Assembly: GCA_001464575.1 (NCBI GenBank)
Contig: LNFE01000095.1
Span: 1 to 51,152 of the forward strand
Direction of reading: 5' to 3'
Length of the DNA stretch: 51,152 bases
Origin: Acidobacteria bacterium Ga0077553
GTDB lineage: Bacteria > Acidobacteriota > Terriglobia > Bryobacterales > Bryobacteraceae
In this document: one piece after another, positions 33,155 to 40,832 of the stretch
Position numbering within the stretch: position 1 is the first letter of the stretch
Layout: every line of letters starts with the position of its first letter
Made by a program: the position numbers and the translations under genes
The notes under the pieces: model-generated
Databases searched by the model: none
Told to the model about the DNA's origin: nothing
What the model saw: only the letters and a program-made list of their open reading frames with translations

Positions 33155-34423
33155 TCAGTCGTAAATCCCGTCCACAAACCAAACATCCCCCAAATGTTGC
33201 CGGTACACCCGGTATAGCCCCGACCCCGGCACCGCCACGTCCCACTCATCGCGCGCCCACGCCGTCTCCGCCCACCATTCGCCCGTCGTCCGCCAAGGCC
33301 CCGCTGCCGCCGCCACCGCTCCCTCCACCCCCGGAGCCCGCAACTCCACCGGCCGCCCCTCCGCCAAACGCACCCGCGCCGGCAACGCCGGCCGGAACAG
33401 CCGCAGCGCCAACTGCAACGCCGGAGCCGCCGCCACCGCCGTCGCCGTCCCCGCCGTAAACAGGTTCCGCTGCCGCAGCCGCCACGCGTCCGGCCGGTAC
33501 GTGTTCAACAGCTCCGGCGACCCCACCGTCCCTTGCCCCGTCAACGCCGCCAGCCGCCCCAACAGCGTCTGCAGCCGCTCCGGCTCCGGCGCGTTCGGCG
33601 TAAACATCCCCTGCTGCACCGCCCGCGGCGGCGTCGGCCGCAGCTCCAGCCGCACCCCCACCACCGGCCCCCGCGGCCGGTCCGCCTCCAGCGCCAACTG
33701 CACCTGCTTCAACATCGTCCGCGGATCCTGCACCGGGGCAGGGAAGCCCAGCGTCCGCTCGCTCACCTCCCATCGTTCCATCTCCAGCTGCAGGCTGAGC
33801 TCAATCACCGCGTTCCCCGTCGCCACCACCCGCTTCACCAGATCGTGCAGCAAACTCGAAACCACAAACAGCAGCGGCTCCAGATTGCTCAACGGCGCCT
33901 CCAACTCCCGCACCGCCGTAAACTCCTCGGCCGCCCGCGCCAACTGCAGAACGCGCTGCCCCCGCCCCTCGGCCAACGCCTGCAGCCGCCCGCCCTCTTC
34001 GCCCAGCCGTTCCAACACCCCCAGCGGCGGCAGCGCCAAAAAGTCGCCGATCGTTTCGACGCCCCACCGCGCCAGCGTCTCGAGCGTGGCCGGGCTCGCC
34101 GGCAACACCCCCACCGGCAACGGCCCCAGAATCTCCCCCTCCTGCCCCGGTGCAAGAATCGTCACCCCCGCGCAGTGCCGCGCCGCCAGCGCCGCCGTAT
34201 CCGGATGCCGCGCCATGGCGATGTTCCCCGCCAAACCCAGCGTCTGCCCCTGCCGCGCAATCTCGGCCGCTAACTGCGGCGCCGGGCCGAACAGTCGCCC
34301 TAATCCCGCCACCGAAAAGACAATCGTCTCTTCGTCGAGCTGTTCATAGCCGTTGGCGAACTGCGCCGCCAATACCGGCAAGTTCTCCGCCGCGCCGCTC
34401 TGGCAATGGATGCAGGCAAACAT
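33155..34423 (-). CDS. imuB: ImuB-type Y-family DNA polymerase-like protein
   Basis: The 422-residue protein matches the DNA polymerase Y family in its ImuB branch: 'EETIVFSVAGLGRLFGPAPQLAAEIARQ', 'PASPATLETLARWGVETIGDFLALPPLGVLERLG' (helix-hairpin-helix) and a little-finger-like C-terminus ending in 'YRVYRQHLGDVWFVDGIYD'. The N-terminus (MFACIHCQ) lacks the acidic catalytic residues of Pol IV, as known ImuB proteins do. ImuB acts as a clamp-binding hub linking ImuA and DnaE2 in SOS mutagenesis. Here imuA lies 3 nt upstream. No dnaE2 is present in the window. The coding strand is strongly G-rich. Confidence 0.87.
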   Translation of the reverse strand: MFACIHCQSGAAENLPVLAAQFANGYEQLDEETIVFSVAGLGRLFGPAPQLAAEIARQGQTLGLAGNIAMARHPDTAALAARHCAGVTILAPGQEGEILGPLPVGVLPASPATLETLARWGVETIGDFLALPPLGVLERLGEEGGRLQALAEGRGQRVLQLARAAEEFTAVRELEAPLSNLEPLLFVVSSLLHDLVKRVVATGNAVIELSLQLEMERWEVSERTLGFPAPVQDPRTMLKQVQLALEADRPRGPVVGVRLELRPTPPRAVQQGMFTPNAPEPERLQTLLGRLAALTGQGTVGSPELLNTYRPDAWRLRQRNLFTAGTATAVAAAPALQLALRLFRPALPARVRLAEGRPVELRAPGVEGAVAAAAGPWRTTGEWWAETAWARDEWDVAVPGSGLYRVYRQHLGDVWFVDGIYD

Positions 34424-34426
34424 GGC

Positions 34427-35065
34427 TCATCCCGCCTCGGCCCGCAGCCGCGCCGTCTCCGCCCGCATCGGCTTGCGCAGGCTGGCCTCTAAATCCAAAC
34501 CCCGCAGCAGGTTCCCGCTCCATTTCGCCGTCCGCGGCGCCAACTGAATCTGCGTCGTCGCCGATTGCCGCGCCACCGGCTGCCCCGCCGTAATCAGCAG
34601 CATCCCCGGTGTATTCTCCACCGCCAGCCGGAACCGGTGCCAACACGACAGCGGCACCCGCTGCAAATCCTCGGCCCGGAACTCGCACAGGTCCAGCACC
34701 GTCACCCGGAACCCGCCCCCGTGCAGAATCATATCCGCCGCCTGCAACGCGTTCTGCAAATGCCGCCCGCATTGCACCCACAGCAGCCGGTCCAGCACCA
34801 CCCCCGCCGCCTGCCCCGACGCCGGGCAGAACGTGCTCCCGCCGTCCACCAGCGCGCACAGCTCGCCTTCCTGCGTCGCCGCCGCCAGCGCCGCCTGTAC
34901 GAGGGCCGTCCGCCCCGAAGAACGCGCCCCGGTAATCTCGGTGATCGTCCCCGGCGCCAACCCCGGCAGCAGCTCCGTCAACCCGGCTGGCGTATAGGCG
35001 CACAGCTCCACCGCCGGCGGCTTCCGCCGGATCAGTTCCGCTAATGACAACACAGGGAGGGCCAC
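34427..35065 (-). CDS. imuA: ImuA-like RecA-related protein
   Basis: The 212-residue protein has a RecA-like fold: 'LAPGTITEITGARSSGRTALVQAAL' with a P-loop GARSSGRT (Arg in place of the usual Lys), then 'CALVDGGSTFCPASGQAAGV' and 'RFRLAVENTPGMLLITAG'. ImuA works with ImuB in damage-induced mutagenesis. It starts at GTG 35065 with AAGG 8 nt upstream, and ends 3 nt before imuB. A sigma-70-like promoter, TTGACG-N17-GACAAT, lies at 35123-35095, overlapped by palindromes that could bind a LexA-type repressor. Confidence 0.82.
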   Translation of the reverse strand: MALPVLSLAELIRRKPPAVELCAYTPAGLTELLPGLAPGTITEITGARSSGRTALVQAALAAATQEGELCALVDGGSTFCPASGQAAGVVLDRLLWVQCGRHLQNALQAADMILHGGGFRVTVLDLCEFRAEDLQRVPLSCWHRFRLAVENTPGMLLITAGQPVARQSATTQIQLAPRTAKWSGNLLRGLDLEASLRKPMRAETARLRAEAG

Positions 35066-35075
35066 GTTTTCGCCT

Positions 35076-35123
35076 TTTGTTCGCTACAAAGGCTATTGTC
35101 CGCTGCCCCCGCTCTGTCGTCAA
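35076..35123 (-). promoter_or_regulatory. Promoter and palindromic operator candidate of imuAB
   Basis: On the minus strand, TTGACG (35123-35118) and GACAAT (35100-35095) are 17 nt apart. Palindrome TTTGT-N5-ACAAA (35076-35090) covers the expected transcription start. ACAA-N6-TTGT (35086-35099) covers the -10. This is where a repressor of an SOS-like operon would bind. I do not know the LexA motif of this lineage, so the identity of the repressor is open. Confidence 0.5.
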
Positions 35124-35144
35124 GCGGCCCGTACGATGTTTTTT

Positions 35145-35810
35145 CTAGGCGCCGCCCGCTTGCCGGAAGCTCTTGGTATCCGGAGGTTTATTGCCCAGCT
35201 TCCGCCGCCCCAGTTCGCCGAAACGCGCCTTGGCGCGCGACTTCAGCAGCCGGAACTGCGTTTCGGTCAGCCCCATCTCGGTGCAGATCTGCTCCTGGGT
35301 CTGTTCATGCAGATAAAATCGCGTCAGAATCTCCCGGTCCCGCCGCGAGATCGCCCGCAGAATCTGTTCCATGATGCGGAACCGCTGCTTGCCCAGCACC
35401 TCGGCCTCCGGGTCATGCCGGTCGTCGACCAGCTTGTAGCCCAGCTCCACGTCGCCCATGTCGCGCCGGCTCTGCACCAGCCCGTCGATGTGCGTCGCCA
35501 CCTGCCGCCGAACGACCGTGCGGACGTAACCCATCAGCCGCTCCGGTTCCCGCAGGTCACCCCGGCGGATGGCGTTGACGACAATCAGAAACGTGTCGTG
35601 GATCTTGTCCTCGACATCCTGATAGCCCAATTGGCGAATGAGTAAAAAACGGATTCCGCGAGCGAAAACGGCATAAAGCCGCTCCATTCCCTCGTTGTCT
35701 CCGCGCTGCACCGCCGCGACGAGTTCGTTCCAATTGACGGCGTCGTTCGGGGAAGGTGTCGCTTCCGAATTGTCTGGGATGTTAGGGGGATCACCCACGG
35801 CGAATATCAC
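35145..35810 (-). CDS. ECF-like sigma-70 family RNA polymerase sigma factor
   Basis: The 221-residue protein has region 2 ('MERLYAVFARGIRFLLIRQLGYQDVEDKIHDTFLIVVNAI', about 35-80) and region 4 ('AISRRDREILTRFYLHEQTQEQICTEMGLTETQFRLLKSRAKARFGEL', about 150-205), with no region 3. It should direct RNA polymerase to a dedicated promoter set. The start is GTG 35810, with AAGGA 7 nt upstream lying inside the last codons of the TPR-CHAT gene. The stop and start are 4 nt apart, so the two are translationally coupled. No anti-sigma gene is adjacent, making the CHAT protein the obvious candidate partner. Confidence 0.9.
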   Translation of the reverse strand: MIFAVGDPPNIPDNSEATPSPNDAVNWNELVAAVQRGDNEGMERLYAVFARGIRFLLIRQLGYQDVEDKIHDTFLIVVNAIRRGDLREPERLMGYVRTVVRRQVATHIDGLVQSRRDMGDVELGYKLVDDRHDPEAEVLGKQRFRIMEQILRAISRRDREILTRFYLHEQTQEQICTEMGLTETQFRLLKSRAKARFGELGRRKLGNKPPDTKSFRQAGGA

Positions 35811-35814
35811 AAGC

Positions 35815-38250
35815 TTATCCTTTTCCTGCTACAAAAAAGCCTGCCCAGTACCGTGGCTCCGCCCGGAAGGTGTCCGAGCGAAGGCAGGCCTGTTGCGAGC
35901 GGCGAAGTGCGGCCGCGACGGCAAAGCGCCCGCGGCCATTGGATTGCGACGCAGCACCCTGCACAATATGACGGTAAAACGTACTGAAAAACGGACCCGC
36001 ATCATCTTTCACCGGCCAGTAAGTCGCCATCACGTTCTCACTGCCAGCCATCAGCCAAGCACGGGTTAAGCCCACCACGCCCACCCCCGGCCTCTGCTCC
36101 CCTGTGCCCGACTGGCACGCGCTCATCACCACCAGCGCCGGTGCCGATGGCAACGTCACAATGTCGCGCTGGGCGAAAAACCGCGTCTGGCCGTCTTCCC
36201 CTAAACTCAACGCCAAGCCGGTGGTCTCCGGTACTCCCGCCGCCGCCAGCGGAATCGCATGGGTCGCCAGGTGCAACACTGTGGGCGACTCGGTCCGCAG
36301 CGCTTGCATCAACTCCTCGGTCGATGCCGCCGCTCCGCTCAGAATGCGCCCCGAACCCCAAACTCCCAACGCCTGCCGCGCCTCCTGCAGGGAGGCCGGT
36401 AGCCGTGGCAACTCCAAGCCCGTCGAACCAGCCGACGCAAACGGCCAATGCGGCCAGAATGCGGGCGAGGACTTGGGGTAGCGGGCATCGGCACGGTTGA
36501 AGATCGGATCCGCAACACCCAGCCAAGACCCACGCAAGGGCTTGCCGGTTACCGAGACGCCAAGAGTAGGCACTTGCAATACAGTGTGGCTCTCGGCCAA
36601 AAAATCTCGCTTGTTTACGGATAAAGCCGCAAAGGGAATGTCAAACAAGCCATCGTCCAAGACCACTCTCCATTCCGTCGCGGCCAGCGCCGGCTCCCGC
36701 AGGGATCCGAGCAGCATGGTCAACAGCTCCTCCCCTTGCTGCCGTAGTTCGGGGGCGTTGGCGGACACACTCTGATGAAAGGTTCGCGCCGCCGCCGCCA
36801 ACGCTTTCCGGCCCGGTAGCTGCGTCCGCTGCAGGCCGCTGCGCGTCAAAAGCCACAATTGGGACGCCGGTTCAGCGGTATGGAACGTTAACACCGCTTC
36901 GCCCGCGGCCAACGGCTCCCAGCGCAGCGCCGGCTGTCCGCTGATCTGCACCGGCATCCCCGCCGCCGCTTCCATCTCCAACAGCCGCACGCGCCGTTGG
37001 TTGGCTTCGGCCCGTGCCGCTGGATCGTCTTCGCCCAACAGGCGCGCCTCTAACTGCCGCATCTTGGTGAGCTCTTCCCGGTACGCCTCCGGCAAGCGCG
37101 CCGAAACCCCCGCCGAAGCTTCGAGCTGCGCCTGCAGGCTCCAGGCATGGCTCTCTTGCAGGGCTTGAAAGGTCGATTGCTGCAAAGCAGCCGTCTGCGG
37201 TAGAGTCGTCGCCACCCGCAGCAGATCATCAAACAGATCGCTGATCTCGACTTCCGCGTGCGTCCGGAAATGGTCGGATGGAATCAGACCGGTTCGCCAC
37301 CGCCGTGCCTCCGTCAGCGCTTTCTGATAGGCCACAAACGCACCATGCAGATCGCCCTCGGACTCGGCAATCTGCCCGCGCCGGTGCTCCAGCATCCAGG
37401 GCTTTCGCAGCCGAAGATTGGCCGCTTGCCCCGCCGCCCGCTCGTTCCAGAATTTGGCACGGGGCAGGTCCCGGCGCGCGTAGTAGACGCTTGCAAGCTG
37501 CGCGTACGATTGCGCCAGCCGCGGATCTTTCCGGAGTTGCCGCAGCCGCCAGGCCCGGCAAAATGCCTCCTCGGCCGCGTCGAGATGGCCCAACTGCATC
37601 ACTTCAAACCCAAAGTTGTCCCACGCCTCGGCCTCATAGGATTGCTGGCCCGTGGCCCGCTCGGCGTCCAGCGTCTGGCCGGTGGCGATCGCCCTCGAAA
37701 AGTACGGCAAAGCGGTTTCAATACCCCGCTCCCGTACCTCCAGCCGGCCGAGAATCAGGAACAGTGAGGTGCGCAGGTAGAGCTGATCGGTAAACTGAAC
37801 GGACGCTAACCCTTGGCGCGCCGCCAAGGCGGCCGCGGTCCGGTCGCCGAAGGCCATATAAAGGTTGGCCAGGGCGAAATGCACGGTCTGGCTGGTTTTG
37901 TCGTCGCCCGCCTCCGCTGCATAGTGACGGGCCTGCTGGTAGGTGGTGAGGGCGTCGCGAAAGCGCCCCTCCACCATGAGAGTACTGGCCCGGTTGAGGA
38001 AGAACAGGGCGGCGGAAGAACGGTCACCCCGGCGCAAGGCGGTCTCGGCCCCCTGGCCATAAAACTCAGCCGCCGAACGGTAATCGTTCCGCGCTACACT
38101 GCGCGCCGCGGATTGCTTGAAGGATGTATAAGTGGAGTGTTTCCAGGCAGATTCATGAAAGGAAGACGCCGTACCAGGGGCACGCCAACGAAGGGAGTTG
38201 GTATAGAAGAGGGCGGGAAGGAGGAGGAACAACAATCCAGCTATACGCAT
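35815..38250 (-). CDS. TPR-CHAT (caspase-like) protein with N-terminal membrane or export signal
   Basis: From the ATG at 38250 the protein is about 811 residues. A hydrophobic N-terminus (MRIAGLLFLLLPALFY) looks like a signal peptide or anchor. TPR-like helical repeats cover about 45-400, with motifs such as 'YRSAAEFYGQGAETALRRGDRSSAALFFLNRA' and 'AAEEAFCRAWRLRQLRKDPRLAQSYAQLASVYY'. The C-terminal CHAT domain (about 530-811) keeps the caspase dyad: His in HLATHA (about 664) and Cys in MSACQSG (about 712). It is probably an active cysteine protease. The frame is open to 38346, but that extension encodes a low-complexity stretch across an inverted repeat, so 38250 is preferred. It heads an operon with the ECF sigma factor. 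Confidence 0.88.
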   Translation of the reverse strand: MRIAGLLFLLLPALFYTNSLRWRAPGTASSFHESAWKHSTYTSFKQSAARSVARNDYRSAAEFYGQGAETALRRGDRSSAALFFLNRASTLMVEGRFRDALTTYQQARHYAAEAGDDKTSQTVHFALANLYMAFGDRTAAALAARQGLASVQFTDQLYLRTSLFLILGRLEVRERGIETALPYFSRAIATGQTLDAERATGQQSYEAEAWDNFGFEVMQLGHLDAAEEAFCRAWRLRQLRKDPRLAQSYAQLASVYYARRDLPRAKFWNERAAGQAANLRLRKPWMLEHRRGQIAESEGDLHGAFVAYQKALTEARRWRTGLIPSDHFRTHAEVEISDLFDDLLRVATTLPQTAALQQSTFQALQESHAWSLQAQLEASAGVSARLPEAYREELTKMRQLEARLLGEDDPAARAEANQRRVRLLEMEAAAGMPVQISGQPALRWEPLAAGEAVLTFHTAEPASQLWLLTRSGLQRTQLPGRKALAAAARTFHQSVSANAPELRQQGEELLTMLLGSLREPALAATEWRVVLDDGLFDIPFAALSVNKRDFLAESHTVLQVPTLGVSVTGKPLRGSWLGVADPIFNRADARYPKSSPAFWPHWPFASAGSTGLELPRLPASLQEARQALGVWGSGRILSGAAASTEELMQALRTESPTVLHLATHAIPLAAAGVPETTGLALSLGEDGQTRFFAQRDIVTLPSAPALVVMSACQSGTGEQRPGVGVVGLTRAWLMAGSENVMATYWPVKDDAGPFFSTFYRHIVQGAASQSNGRGRFAVAAALRRSQQACLRSDTFRAEPRYWAGFFVAGKG

Positions 38251-38305
38251 TTCATCAGGTAGGACTACAAAGAAGAAACCGGAATGAAGAGACGCGAAGC
38301 TGGCG

Positions 38306-38342
38306 TTTCTAGGAGTACCCTTAGCGGGAGTACTCCTAGAAA
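38306..38342. promoter_or_regulatory. Perfect 13-bp inverted repeat upstream of the CHAT-sigma operon
   Basis: TTTCTAGGAGTAC (38306-38318) and GTACTCCTAGAAA (38330-38342) are exact reverse complements with an 11-nt spacer. They lie 56-92 nt upstream of the CHAT start. The symmetry and position fit an operator or a stable leader hairpin. The related motif CTAGTACT recurs 25-35 nt further upstream. Confidence 0.55.
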
Positions 38343-38640
38343 GCATACCAGACGGTTTACTAAGGAAACCTAGTACTGAAGTTTCAATTTTCGAAGATAC
38401 GTGCGGCTGTTACGCACGAAGACAGACGGCTCGCGCCGTCCGAACTATAACAGCTCAACGATGATGATGATGATCGGGTCCATGGCTTTTTTCCTTGGCA
38501 GTTGGCGCCTTGTCGCTCACCAACTCCCAACTCGATCCTAGGTCCGGGGTACCCGGTAGCCCGGAATACCGCCTTCGCTAAGCGATTGGAAAAAAAGCAG
38601 ATAGAATTTTAAACGCTACGGTACCGTGCTCTTGCGCGGC
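38343..38640. other. Gene-poor stretch upstream of the CHAT-sigma operon
   Basis: I see no convincing gene in these roughly 300 nt, which are less GC-rich than the surroundings. They hold GAAAC-N11-GTTTC around 38365-38385, a hairpin GACGGC-N4-GCCGTC (38425-38440) without a T-run, a short GAT repeat (38460-38475) and a GGTACCCGG-type palindromic patch near 38548. The stretch is likely the promoter/leader region of the CHAT operon plus the 3' flank of the methyltransferase gene. Confidence 0.5.
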
Positions 38641-39201
38641 TCAATGCTTGGCTGGAATCGTCCACAGATAGAGCGTTTGGCTCAGCCCGTAGAACTCCGG
38701 ATCCTCGTAGGTTTCGAGGTTGACCACCTTTTCCGACTTCCAGTCGCCCATATCAAACGTATTCGAAACCAGCCGCGTCCCCGGCTTCAACTGTTCGAGC
38801 AGCTTCGGCTTCAGTTTCAGGTTGATGCTCGGCAGTAGAAACAGCGTCACCACAGTCGCGTCCCGGAATTCGGCTTGAAACAGATCTTTCTCCTCAAACC
38901 GGACCAGCGACTCCACCCCGGCCGCCTTCGCATTCGCCCGCGCTTCCTGAATCCGTTGCGGGTCAATATCAATGCCCACGCCGCGCGCCCCGTAGTTCTT
39001 CGCCGCCGCAATCACAATCCGCCCATCCCCACAGCCGAGATCGTAAAGCAGATCGGTCTTCTTCACCTGAGCCAGTTTCAGCATCTCCTGCACCGCCTTC
39101 TCGGTCGTCGGCACGTACGGAACATCCAGCTTCGGCTTGGGCGTCGATTGCGCCCCCAGCCCCACCGCGAACGGAATCGAAAGGAACAATCGGCGCTGCA
39201 T
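38641..39201 (-). CDS. Exported class I SAM-dependent methyltransferase
   Basis: This protein of about 186 residues has an N-terminal signal-like stretch (MQRRLFLSIPFAVGLGAQ). A Rossmann methyltransferase follows: 'DLLYDLGCGDGRIVIAAAKNYGARGVGIDIDP' with the SAM-binding DLGCGDG and acidic 'GIDID'. Next come 'VRFEEKDLFQAEF' and 'VVTLFLLPSINLKLKPKLLEQLKPGTRLVS'. Predicted export of a SAM-dependent enzyme is puzzling, since SAM is cytoplasmic; the signal may be an anchor. ATG 39201 has AGGAG 8 nt upstream; the frame is open further, but into galT. The gene follows galT by 19 nt in the same orientation. Confidence 0.88.
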   Translation of the reverse strand: MQRRLFLSIPFAVGLGAQSTPKPKLDVPYVPTTEKAVQEMLKLAQVKKTDLLYDLGCGDGRIVIAAAKNYGARGVGIDIDPQRIQEARANAKAAGVESLVRFEEKDLFQAEFRDATVVTLFLLPSINLKLKPKLLEQLKPGTRLVSNTFDMGDWKSEKVVNLETYEDPEFYGLSQTLYLWTIPAKH

Positions 39202-39220
39202 TTGGCTCACTCCTGTCTGG

Positions 39221-40222
39221 CTATGATAATCCCGCTTCGCGCATAAAGCGAGCCGCTTCTTCGGGCGGCGTTGGGTTGATGTAGAAGCCCGTACCCCATT
39301 CAAATCCAGCCACCCGCGTCAGTTTCGGGATGATCTCAATGTGCCAGTGGTAGTGCTCTTTGGCCGCTTCCTGCACCGGCGCCGAATGCACAATCATGTT
39401 GAAGGCTGGCTTCTCGAGCACCCGGTCCATCTTGCGCAGAATACTGCGGAGCACCCAGGCCAGGTTCAAGACCTCCGTCTCGCGGATGTTTTCAAAATGC
39501 GATTCGTGCCGGCGCGGCAGAATCCACGTTTCAAAGGGGAACCGGGAGGCAAACGGCGAAACCGCCGCGAACTCGTCGGTCTCGAGAATCAACCGATCGG
39601 TATCCTTCAGTTCCTGCCGCAGAATATCGCAGTAGACGCACCGCTCCTTGAACTCAAAGTACTTGCGCGCCCCGTCCAACTCTTCCTGCACCCGCTTCGG
39701 CACCACCGGCAACGCAATAATCTGCGAATGCGGATGTTCGAGCGACGCCCCGGCAATCTCGCCGTGGTTCTTGAACAGCATCACGTAGCGCAGCCGCTTG
39801 TCGCGCTTCAAGTCGACCACCCGGTCGCGGAACGCCCAGATCATCTCGGCCACTTGGCGCTCGTTCATCGAAGCCAGCGTTGCCATATGGTCCGGCGTCT
39901 CGATCACCACTTCGTGCGCGCCCACGCCGTTCATGCGGTCATAGAGGCCTTCGCCCTGCCGGTCCAGGTCGCCCTCCACGCGCAGCGCCGGGAACTTGTT
40001 CGGCACCACCCGCAGGCTCCAACGGCCGCCGTGCGTTAAGCCATCCGTGCGGTAGGCCAGCACTTCGGGAGGGGTCTTGTCCTCGTTGCCGGCGCAGAAC
40101 GGGCAGAAGCGCGCCCCGGTTGGTTCTACGGTGGCGCGCGTGAAATCGGAGGGGCGCCGGGCCCGGTCCGTTGAGATAATCACCCATCGTCCCGTGATCG
40201 GGTCTTTTCTTAGCTCGGGCAT
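39221..40222 (-). CDS. galT: Galactose-1-phosphate uridylyltransferase
   Basis: The 333-residue GalT starts 'MPELRKDPITGRWVII'. It has the zinc-binding CPFC at about 40-43, 'VVPNKFPALRVEGD', and the catalytic HPHSQ motif at 163-167, in which the second His (165) forms the covalent UMP intermediate. The enzyme transfers UMP between glucose-1-phosphate and galactose-1-phosphate in the Leloir pathway. No galK or galE is adjacent. It lies 10 nt downstream of the broken M28 peptidase and 19 nt before the methyltransferase gene, all on the minus strand. Confidence 0.95.
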   Translation of the reverse strand: MPELRKDPITGRWVIISTDRARRPSDFTRATVEPTGARFCPFCAGNEDKTPPEVLAYRTDGLTHGGRWSLRVVPNKFPALRVEGDLDRQGEGLYDRMNGVGAHEVVIETPDHMATLASMNERQVAEMIWAFRDRVVDLKRDKRLRYVMLFKNHGEIAGASLEHPHSQIIALPVVPKRVQEELDGARKYFEFKERCVYCDILRQELKDTDRLILETDEFAAVSPFASRFPFETWILPRRHESHFENIRETEVLNLAWVLRSILRKMDRVLEKPAFNMIVHSAPVQEAAKEHYHWHIEIIPKLTRVAGFEWGTGFYINPTPPEEAARFMREAGLS

Positions 40223-40232
40223 GAACCCTCTA

Positions 40233-40832
40233 TTATGCCCCAGGCTTTACGAACCGGCGGAAGAAGCTTTCCGGCTTCCATTGCGGGGCTTGCGGGGCGT
40301 CGGCCACTTCCCGGGTGAACTCGATGAGGATTTCGATAAACTTGGCCGCGCCTTCCTTGTCCACCGGCTGGCTCAGGTCGTCGGAAACGGCGTGGTACCG
40401 CTCCTGCAGCCAAGCCTTCTGGATCTTGTCGTCTTCGCTCCCCGGTTCGGCGCCAAACGCCGGATACAGCGACGGTACGCCCTGCTTCACGAAGTTGTAC
40501 TGGTCGCTGCGGATAAAGATGTTCCGCTCCGGCTGCGGGTCGCGCTGGATCTTCACGCCGTGCTTCTCGGCGATCCGCTGAAACCGTGGCCCCAGGTCCG
40601 ATTCGTCGATCCCGAGCAGCTTGATGATCCGCAGCGGATGAATCGGCAGGAACATATCCATGTTCAGCTCGCTGACCATCTTGCCCTTAATCGTCGGGCT
40701 TTCGGCATAGAACTTTGAACCCAGCAGACCCTTCTCTTCACCCGTCACGGCGACGAAGGCCACGCTCCGCTTCAGCTTCGCGCCAGATTCCTTGATCGCG
40801 CACGCGATTTCAATGAATGGCATCGCCTTCAA
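40233..40832 (-). CDS. C-terminal part of a frame-disrupted M28 aminopeptidase
   Basis: The reading 'FIEIACAIKESGAKLKRSVAFVAVTGEEKGLLGSKFYAESP' is the second half of an M28 zinc-peptidase domain, with the catalytic Glu pair in TGEEKG and the metal ligand in 'ELNMDMF'. The first few codons (MKAMP) are out of register with the family. The stretch that should precede it, with the YNGAMDNASG-type motif holding the metal-bridging Asp, is missing. It has no signal peptide and cannot function alone. It belongs with the part starting at 41769. Confidence 0.75.
   Translation of the reverse strand: MKAMPFIEIACAIKESGAKLKRSVAFVAVTGEEKGLLGSKFYAESPTIKGKMVSELNMDMFLPIHPLRIIKLLGIDESDLGPRFQRIAEKHGVKIQRDPQPERNIFIRSDQYNFVKQGVPSLYPAFGAEPGSEDDKIQKAWLQERYHAVSDDLSQPVDKEGAAKFIEILIEFTREVADAPQAPQWKPESFFRRFVKPGA

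Noticed and set aside
38460..38475. Short GAT repeat as a phase-variable tract
   Set aside because: Only about five units, trinucleotide, and not placed in a gene or promoter box, so switching is not supported.
38343..38640. Possible small RNA or tRNA in the gene-poor stretch
   Set aside because: Some hairpins exist, but no cloverleaf, promoter-terminator pair or known RNA motif could be seen.
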